Shown here one piece after another: positions 57,620 through 64,000 of a DNA stretch of 64,000 bases. The stretch is from positions 1,404,575 to 1,468,574 of the forward strand of contig NW_021167085.1 of NCBI RefSeq assembly GCF_003711515.1, given 5' to 3'. The stretch is from Sodiomyces alkalinus F11. Its lineage: Eukaryota; Ascomycota; Sordariomycetes; Glomerellales; Plectosphaerellaceae. The notes under the pieces were generated by a model. The model made no database searches. It saw nothing but the letters and a program-made list of their open reading frames with translations, and was not told the origin of the DNA. The translations under genes and the position numbers were made by a program. Numbering within the stretch: position 1 is the stretch's first letter; the number at the start of each line of letters is the position of its first letter.

Positions 57620-58965
57620 ATGGCGGAGGCCCCGATTGGTATGTTTTCTTCTACCATCCGCCAACAAGACATAATACCCATTCTCGACACCCGCATCCGC
57701 TAACCAGGAGACGAACTATCCCCCCTTAGTCCTCGATGGAGGCACCGGCTTCCTTAAAGTCGGATATGCGGCGCAAAACTTCCCCGAATTTCAATACCCG
57801 TCCATGGTGGGACGTCCGATTCTGCGGACAGAGGAGAAAGGTGACAATGACATCGTCATCAAGGACATCATGTGCGGCGACGAGGCGGCCGCGGCGAGGA
57901 CGCTCCTCCAAATCAGCTACCCGATGGAGAACGGAATTGTGAAGAAATGGGACGACATGCAGCACTTGTGGGATTACACGTTCTTCGAGAAACTGAAGAT
58001 TGACCCTCGCGGTCGCAAGATCCTGTTGACGGAGCCGCCCATGAACCCTCTTAAGAACCGAGAACAGATGTGCGAAGTCATGTTCGAGCGGTATGGCTTT
58101 CACGGCGTCTACGTTGCTATACAGGCCGTTCTGGCGCTCTATGCCCAAGGTGCGCTTCCCAGCCCCCCTAGAGAGAACGGGTGTCCCTCTACTTTCTTGT
58201 ACTGACCAGGCGGGCGGTGCGTCATTCGTCACAGGTCTCAGCTCTGGCGTCGTGGTCGACTCCGGCGACGGCGTGACGCACATCGTACCCGTGTACGAAT
58301 CGGTGGTGTTGAACCACTTGACACGACGACTGGACGTGGCGGGCCGGGACGTGACGCGGAACCTGATCTCCCTGTTGCTCCGGCGCGGATACGCGCTCAA
58401 CCGGACGGCGGATTTCGAAACGGTGCGGCAGATCAAGGAAAAGCTCTGCTACGTGTCGTACGACCTCGAGCTGGACAAGAGACTGAGCGAGGACACGACG
58501 GTTCTGGTGGAGAGCTACACGCTGCCGGACGGGCGGGTCATCCGCGTTGGCAGCGAGCGGTTTGAGGCGCCCGAGTGCCTGTTCCAGCCGCACCTGGTGG
58601 ATTGCGAGCAGCCGGGCATTGCCGAGTTCTTGTTCAATACAATCCAGGCGGCCGACGTGGATGTGCGGTCCTCGCTCTTCAAGGCCGTCGTGCTGTCGGG
58701 CGGTAGCAGCATGTACCCCGGTCTCCCGTCGCGGCTAGAGAAGGAGTTGAAGCAGCTGTGGCTGACGCGGGTGCTTGGAGGCAACCCGGAGCGGTTAAGC
58801 AAGTTCAAGGTGCGGATAGAGGACCCGCCGCGCCGGAGGCACATGGTGTTCCTGGGAGGTGCGGTGCTGGCCAACATCATGGCAGACAAGGAGAGCATGT
58901 GGGTAACTAAGCAGGAGTGGGAAGAGCAGGGGCCGAGAGTGCTGGAGAAGCTTGGCCCACGGTAA
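57620..58965 (+). CDS. arp2: Actin-related protein 2 of the Arp2/3 complex
   Basis: Arp2 forms with Arp3 the nucleus of branched actin filaments at patches. Exons are 57620-57638, 57730-58149 and 58235-58965, giving 1170 nt and 389 residues, the usual size. The first exon holds six codons; the splice yields [20 protein letters not shown], the phosphate-1 loop. [30 protein letters not shown] and [18 protein letters not shown] (phosphate-2, restored by the second splice) follow, and then [20 protein letters not shown] and [17 protein letters not shown]. These are specific to Arp2 rather than to actin. Introns are 57639-57729 and 58150-58234. Confidence 0.96.
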
Positions 58966-59240
58966 GCTGGCTGACTGAGTTGCCAACTGGTTTGGAAGGT
59001 TGAGGAGAAAACCATTTCCATGCATGATATGGATTCCGCTTTTTGGCACCTATTTCCTCTCAAACCAACAGCCTTCTTGTTTGCCCCCTTTTTTTCACCG
59101 TCCGTCAGTTAGAGCAGAGCATTATGAGGACTACGCCAACACATATTTGAGTAAATAAATAACATTGTGGTTCGTTGTCACCGTCTGAACTTCTAGTCGG
59201 AATTCATCCTGTACCTTAGTATATCAGATTGGTTATGAAT

Positions 59241-59291
59241 ACTACCTACCTACCTAGGTAAGGTAGGTACCTTAGGTATATACTAAGGTAC
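59241..59291. repeat. TACCTACCTAGGTA / TACCTTAGGTA palindrome cluster
   Basis: Overlapping self-complementary words (CTACCTACCTACCTAGG, then GGTACCTTAGGTATATACTAAGG). They belong to the same class as the clusters at 3959, 25131 and 33139. Confidence 0.75.
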
Positions 59292-59763
59292 GGTATTGCG
59301 AAGTCGAGGAAGCGAGGCCTTGAGCATGAAGTTCAGCGTTCCTTGCCTTAAAGGTACCTTACCTTAGTTACCCAGTAGTACGGATACCTTTCCCCGGCCG
59401 GGTTCTTGGAGTCTGTACACTATATGTATCTGACTGGGCTTGGGTGAGCGCCACGATTGGGGGTGAGCATGTGAAAATTGTACAGTGCCTCATGTAGTGG
59501 GAGGAAGTAAGGTACCTTACGTATGGTCATAGGTCATGTACCTACCTAATAAGCCACCGAAAGAAAGTACCTGGAAGGATGCGGAGGGGAGTACCGATCT
59601 TCTCGACAGTACCTGCGTACCTAAGGTAATCAATCCTCTCATCCTCATCGAACAACAAAATATTCTCTTTCCTTCAACATACTCCGTACATCTTGTCAGA
59701 ACGCGGGCAATTTCTTACGCTTTGGTAACATTTCGTGATCGGACTACCATCCACACTGGCCTC

Positions 59764-59845
59764 TTACCTACCTTACCTACCTTAGGCAGCCTTTCAGTAC
59801 CTAGGTCAGCGACAACAACAGTCTTGCTACCTAGGCGAGGTACCA
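59764..59845. repeat. TACCTACCTTAGG / ACCTAGG word cluster
   Basis: Three ACCTAGG-type words within 80 bp, together with the flanking 59505-59550 cluster, form a palindrome-rich segment upstream of the CDK8 gene. Confidence 0.65.
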
Positions 59846-60586
59846 ACGCCCGATGCCGTTACACCGTCGCAGTTTAATTAGCACGCAATCCCAACGTCTT
59901 CCTTCCCCGCCCCGGCGATCGCCTAGGGTAGTAAGGCAATTTATTATTATCGCGACTCCAGATACTGTATTCGCGCACAGAAGAACGTGTTGATCGCAAG
60001 CCGACCGTCCCTGGAACTACGGTTGGCGTTTGTATCCGAAACTGGGCACGCCGCTGTGTAAGTGAGGGGAAGTTGCCTCTGATTGGGGTCCGTCACATGG
60101 TGGTGGACAGAGGGAGTTCACTCCCCATTCTCCCATCCCCCCATCCCAGCTCAGCTCAGCACAGCTCAGCACACCTGGGCTCAGATCGGACGCCGAGTAA
60201 GGGTAGAGATCCAGTCGACCCCGAGGGTGCATAAGCGCGCCTTTTCTTACATTTTCTTCCTCTGCTTGCTTTGCTTCACTGCAGCTTGGCTCGGCGGCCA
60301 TCTAACGAATCTACTTCGTACCCAACTTGGCCGTCTTTGACCCGTGTGTCCATATCTCATCATCGTCTGCCTCCCGAGGTGGCGTTGTCTTTGCTGGTGC
60401 ACACGAACCCCGGAAACAAGGCACACACCCCACCCCCTCAGTCATTTTGGACGATATTTTCTGGTAATAGGAAGGAAGGGGTCAGATCGGCAGAAACGGA
60501 GAACGGATCAAACGCAAAGGAGCAGTGGGGCGGGGCGTAACAGCAGAATCAGGCGGGGAGCGGTAGTTTTGAGAAGAGGGCTCGCC

Positions 60587-60842
60587 ATGAGCGGGACGAA
60601 TCCACCGTCCACGACGTCGCAGGGACCAGGACCGGGCTCTGTGTCCACGAGTGTCCGTACTGGCACCTTGAAAAGGAATACACAGGTGGCTTTCGAAGGT
60701 ACGTGAAAGACCAACTTATTTTGTCTGGCCAGAATGCCCGGGTTGAATCATATGTTTCTGAATTGCCTTCCATATTGTCCGCATTTTCGTTTTGAGCAGT
60801 GACGACCCATTCGGCGGCTTCGCCATTTCCACCATCTATCTG
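60587..60842 (+). CDS. Possible small two-exon ORF in the CDK8 upstream region
   Basis: ATG 60587 opens a Ser/Thr/Pro/Gly-rich frame (MSGTNPPSTTSQGPGPGSVS, then VRTGTLKRNTQVAFE) that reaches a good donor GTACGT at 60699. Splicing to a CAG before 60799 would add a short tail and a stop at about 60842, making about 50 residues. It shows no family match. It could be a mini-gene, an upstream ORF, or chance. Confidence 0.2.
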
Positions 60843-61776
60843 ACTTGCAGTACTCCGCACCGCCATACCTCACAAGTTACACTACTCCGTACGTTACGGT
60901 ACCAAAGGTCTGACTTGTTGTTAATTCACTTGGGTCCCCCCCCCCCCCACACACACACACACACAATTTCAGACGCTTTTCCCCCCTCACACGTCTCTCA
61001 GACCTCAATCCTCCGCCTCACAGCCAAATGCATTACCTGGATCGGGGTCGCGCGATCAATAATCCCTTTGCATTCGAACAGCGTGGCTGTTCCTACCCAG
61101 GAACCCGAAATGCCCCCGCTTCTTCCTCTTCCCAGCCTACCGGGAACTCAACCGGCTCTGCGTCTCTTCCCCACTGTACGGAGCAGGTAATTAATTACAC
61201 AACACACTTAAAGGTGGTTGAGACCCGGATTGCGCGGGGACTAAAAAGAACCTCGAAAGTTGCGGTGGGTTCCCGCCATGCGTCCTGCAACCTGCGTCTA
61301 GCCAGTCGCGACTCGCCAGTCTTGATTTTAGACCGTTTCTTATTATTAGAGGTGTCTTGACTTGACTTCTGACGTTTCCTGCCAAGCCCCACCATATCTT
61401 CCCATTGCTGTTTCTGTCTCTCGGATAATTATTGGGCCCCCCCTTTGCCGCAGTTATCGCGGGTCGTCGCCCCTCACCCCCCGGCTTGATTGATGAGCCC
61501 AGGATTATGAGCTCCTTAAGGCTCAGCACCAATATCTCATTCAAAGACTTTTTCCTTTTTACCACCAACCCCAGCACTATCACTGTCTTTGCCTCATTTT
61601 ACTTCCATTACATTCAAGATACCACATTTCTCTCAGCTGCCCAGGCAGCATGTAAAACCCGACATTTCATTATTCTTTCTTCGTTTTCCATCCTACCAAA
61701 GTGAAGGAAAAAGTACGAGTGCGTCAAGTCGCCCGTTCATCTCTTCTTCTTCATCGTCTTCTTCACGTCCAGGATC

Positions 61777-63248
61777 ATGTGGAGAGGACAGGGCTATACC
61801 AGTTACCCGGCATCCCCATGTATCGTCACTCCTGTTTCTTTGGTTGATCTCATTTTTCCGTCCTGCCAGGGCTGTATTCGGTGAATAGATGCTGACAGCT
61901 TTTGGGTGTAGACCCGGCCGAGCGAGCTGGTGGCCAAGTTGGTTACCAACCCAAAGTTCGCGTTGCTGAGAGATATAAAGTGGTGGGATTCATTAGTAGT
62001 GGCACGTATGGACGTGTGTACAAGGCCCTCGGCCGTCAAGGCCAGCCCGGCGAGTTTGCAATCAAGAAATTCAAACCGGACAAGGAAGGCGAGCAGGTGG
62101 CTTACACCGGCATTTCCCAGAGCGCGATCAGGGAAATGTCTCTTTGCAGTGAGCTGAGTCACGCAAACGTTATCAGGCTTGTCGAGATCATCCTCGAAGA
62201 TAAGTGCATCTTCATGGTTTTCGAGTACGCCGAGCACGATCTTCTCCAGATTATCCATCACCACACTCAACAGCCGCGGCATCCTATCCCCCCTCAAACC
62301 GTCAAGAGCATCATGTTTCAGCTGCTCAACGGCTGCCAATACCTCCACTCCAACTGGGTTTTGCATCGTGATCTCAAGCCGGCTAATATCATGGTCACAT
62401 CCGCTGGTGAGGTGAAGATTGGCGATCTCGGCCTCGCCCGTCGCTTCGATAAACCCCTGCATTCTCTCTTCAGCGGCGATAAGGTAGTCGTGACAATATG
62501 GTATCGCGCACCTGAGCTCATACTCGGCACGCGTCACTATACCCCGGCGATAGACATGTGGGCCGTGGGCTGCATCTTCGCCGAGCTTCTTTCTCTGCGT
62601 CCGATTTTCAAGGGGGAAGAGGCGAAGATGGATAGTAAGAAGACCGTCCCCTTCCAGCGTAACCAGATGCAAAAGATCGTCGACATTATGGGTCTCCCCA
62701 CCAAGGAGCACTGGCCACTCCTCACCTCGATGCCCGAGTACTCGCAGCTCGCCACTATGCAGCCTCCATTGGCTGCCTCCGCCCATTATCACGGCCACCC
62801 CGGCCACCATCATCGTTCCCATCGCTCCAGCTATGCACACCCTGGCAGCTCCAACCATGGTGCCGCCCAAGGACCTCATGCCCACGGCTCGTCCCTCGAG
62901 AAGTGGTACTGGAGCACCGTGAGTCAGGGCGCTGCGACGACCGCTGCGCAGGCGTCCAATTCCGCTGCGCCCCTCGTGTCCCTGGGCACCGAGGGCTACA
63001 GGCTGCTCGCGAGCCTGCTGGAATACGACCCGGACGAGCGTATGACGGCCGCCAAGGCCCTGCAGCACCCTTTCTTCACCACAGGCGACCGCCTCAACTC
63101 TAGCGCCTTCGAGGGTTTGAAGAACGAGTACCCGCATCGCCGGGTCAGCCAAGACGACAACGACATCAGGACAAATAGCCTGCCGGGTACGAAGCGGAGT
63201 GGGCTGCAAGATGACTCTCTGCGACCGGCCAAGAGACTTAAGGAATGA
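61777..63248 (+). CDS. ssn3: Mediator-associated cyclin-dependent kinase CDK8/Ssn3
   Basis: The kinase works with cyclin C in the Mediator CDK module and phosphorylates Pol II CTD and transcription factors. Exons are 61777-61819 and 61912-63248, giving 1380 nt and 459 residues. The kinase core is unmistakable: FISSGTYGRVYKA, FAIKKFKPDKEG, SAIREMSLCSEL (in place of PSTAIRE), [22 protein letters not shown] (DLG in place of DFG, as usual for the group), and the CDK8-type segment GDKVVVTIWYRAPELILG, then FKGEEAKMDSKKTVPFQRNQ. A His/Ser-rich insert (HYHGHPGHHHRSHRSS) interrupts the C-lobe, and the tail is basic. The first exon (MWRGQGYTSYPASP) rests on one plausible splice, GTATCG..GTAG, and is the least certain part. 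Confidence 0.93.
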
Positions 63249-63696
63249 GGAAGAGCGAGATTTGCCTTATCGATGTATTTGTAATGGGTTTTATTTCTTC
63301 ATTTGTTTTGTTCCTTTCCTTTCCTCGTTCGTCCAGTTCTTTACTTGGTAATTGGGGTTTGGGATGAAGGTGCTGGGAGGGGCTGGGAGGCGTCATTACT
63401 GGGTATATATTCCGATGAGGGTATGTTGTGGTTTCGGTCTGGCGTCGCGGGCGTCGGTAGATACGGTTAGACAAGCCTTTTTTCTACGTTCAAGAGTCGT
63501 TCCGAGTCAATACAGCGCAGAAGCAAAATAACCGGAGGGGAAACCGCTTCTTCTGTAGGACCTAGTCAGGCCAACTTTTTTTCCACCAGGCACATTTCCG
63601 ACGTTGGCAATTCTGAGCGAGATGAATGGGGTATTGTGTACATCGTCTTGTCACGACGTGACGACACTTCCAGGTTATAACCCACGAACAACCCTA
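63249..63696. other. Intergenic, 448 bp
   Basis: Terminator and 3' UTR of the CDK8 gene. No other feature is seen. Confidence 0.6.
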
Positions 63697-64000
63697 TCAC
63701 ACAGCGGACAGGACCTTGGTTGATGCTTTTGTATTCTTGAGAGAATCATGAACCCATTCCCTCCCATTTCGCGCCTCGTAACTCTCTATCGAGTAGCCGT
63801 GTTCATCGACACGAGGAAAAAGTGTGAGTGTGTCGAGGGATGCAAAAAGCCCGTACGTAATGCACAAAAGGCCCGAAAGGTAGGGGCCCAAAACGTTGCC
63901 CTCCATGTCCCACGCCAAACCACTGCGCCAGCCGGGTCGTCCATCGAAATTGATCGATCGACCGAGAGGTATTCTTCGTCCCTGAGGGCATTCCTCCTGA
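63697..64000 (-). CDS. Possible 3' end of a minus-strand gene, truncated by the window
   Basis: The frame is open from the window edge to a stop at 63697 and reads GRSINFDGRPGWRSGLAWDM, then PYLSGLLCITYGLFASLDTL, then HGYSIESYEARNGREWVHDS. It looks like protein rather than chance, with a hydrophobic middle. A GTACGG within it could be a donor, so part may be an intron. No family is recognised. Confidence 0.4.
   Translation of the reverse strand, partial: QEECPQGRRIPLGRSINFDGRPGWRSGLAWDMEGNVLGPYLSGLLCITYGLFASLDTLTLFPRVDEHGYSIESYEARNGREWVHDSLKNTKASTKVLSAV

Larger units (their letters stand above)
58966..61776. other. Intergenic, 2.8 kb, rich in short palindromes
   Basis: The segment between arp2 and the CDK8 gene. 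It contains the densest sets of TACCTAGGTA/TACCTTAGGTA words in the window (59241-59291, 59351-59372, 59505-59550, 59764-59845), a C-run then CA-run at 60937-60964, and a possible mini-gene at 60587-60842 (listed separately). The right part is probably the CDK8 promoter and 5' UTR. Confidence 0.5.

Overview
The window is nuclear DNA of a filamentous ascomycete (Pezizomycotina, most likely a Sordariomycete). The genes are split by short introns of about 55-185 nt with GT..AG ends, and their products are typical of moulds: a division-1 chitin synthase, an Mps1/Slt2-type cell-wall-integrity MAP kinase, a CFEM surface protein, a DUF3455 secreted protein and NmrA-like proteins. Coding sequence is GC-rich, and one AT-rich island looks like RIP-type decay. 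I rebuilt 25 genes (23 complete, one cut at each window edge) with about 38 introns by matching splice sites, reading phase and known family sequence. Species and strain cannot be named from this alone.

Layout. 1-6.4 kb: 3' end of an Aro8-type aminotransferase, then a CYP52-like P450 and a GH20 hexosaminidase on the minus strand. 9.3-15.6 kb: chitin synthase (+) and the SM protein Sly1 (-). 18.5-23.4 kb: a single-exon 1648-residue protein that I interpret as the fungal PNUTS/Ppn1 (PP1 regulatory subunit of the 3'-end-processing machinery). 26-32.9 kb: DUF3455 secreted protein (+), Mps1 MAP kinase (-), low-molecular-weight tyrosine phosphatase (-) and a VOC-fold protein (+). 34.3-43 kb: CFEM protein (+), THEM6-like thioesterase (-), PRELI/Ups protein (+), mitochondrial release factor 1 (-) and a GST (+). 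43.2-49.3 kb: NmrA-like protein, Rpa43, an AT-rich island and an unrecognised five-exon gene, all on the minus strand. 50.8-57 kb: F-box protein, a second NmrA/isoflavone-reductase-like gene carrying an exact 36-bp tandem duplication, an MFS sugar-porter-family gene, and an Asp/Glu/hydantoin racemase on the opposite strand. 57.6-63.2 kb: Arp2 and the Mediator kinase CDK8/Ssn3. 63.7-64 kb: possible 3' end of one more minus-strand gene.

Most genes are housekeeping or signalling genes with no operon-like logic. Functional links are loose: chitin synthase, the secreted hexosaminidase, Mps1 and the CFEM protein all concern the cell wall; PNUTS, CDK8 and Rpa43 concern transcription; Sly1 and Arp2 concern trafficking and actin. 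The long gaps (up to about 3 kb) hold microsatellites and many copies of short palindromic words of the TACCTAAGGTA/TAGGTACCTA and TACTCCGTA/CTTCGTAC types, which appear confined to non-coding DNA. I found no CRISPR array, rRNA, convincing tRNA or intact transposon.
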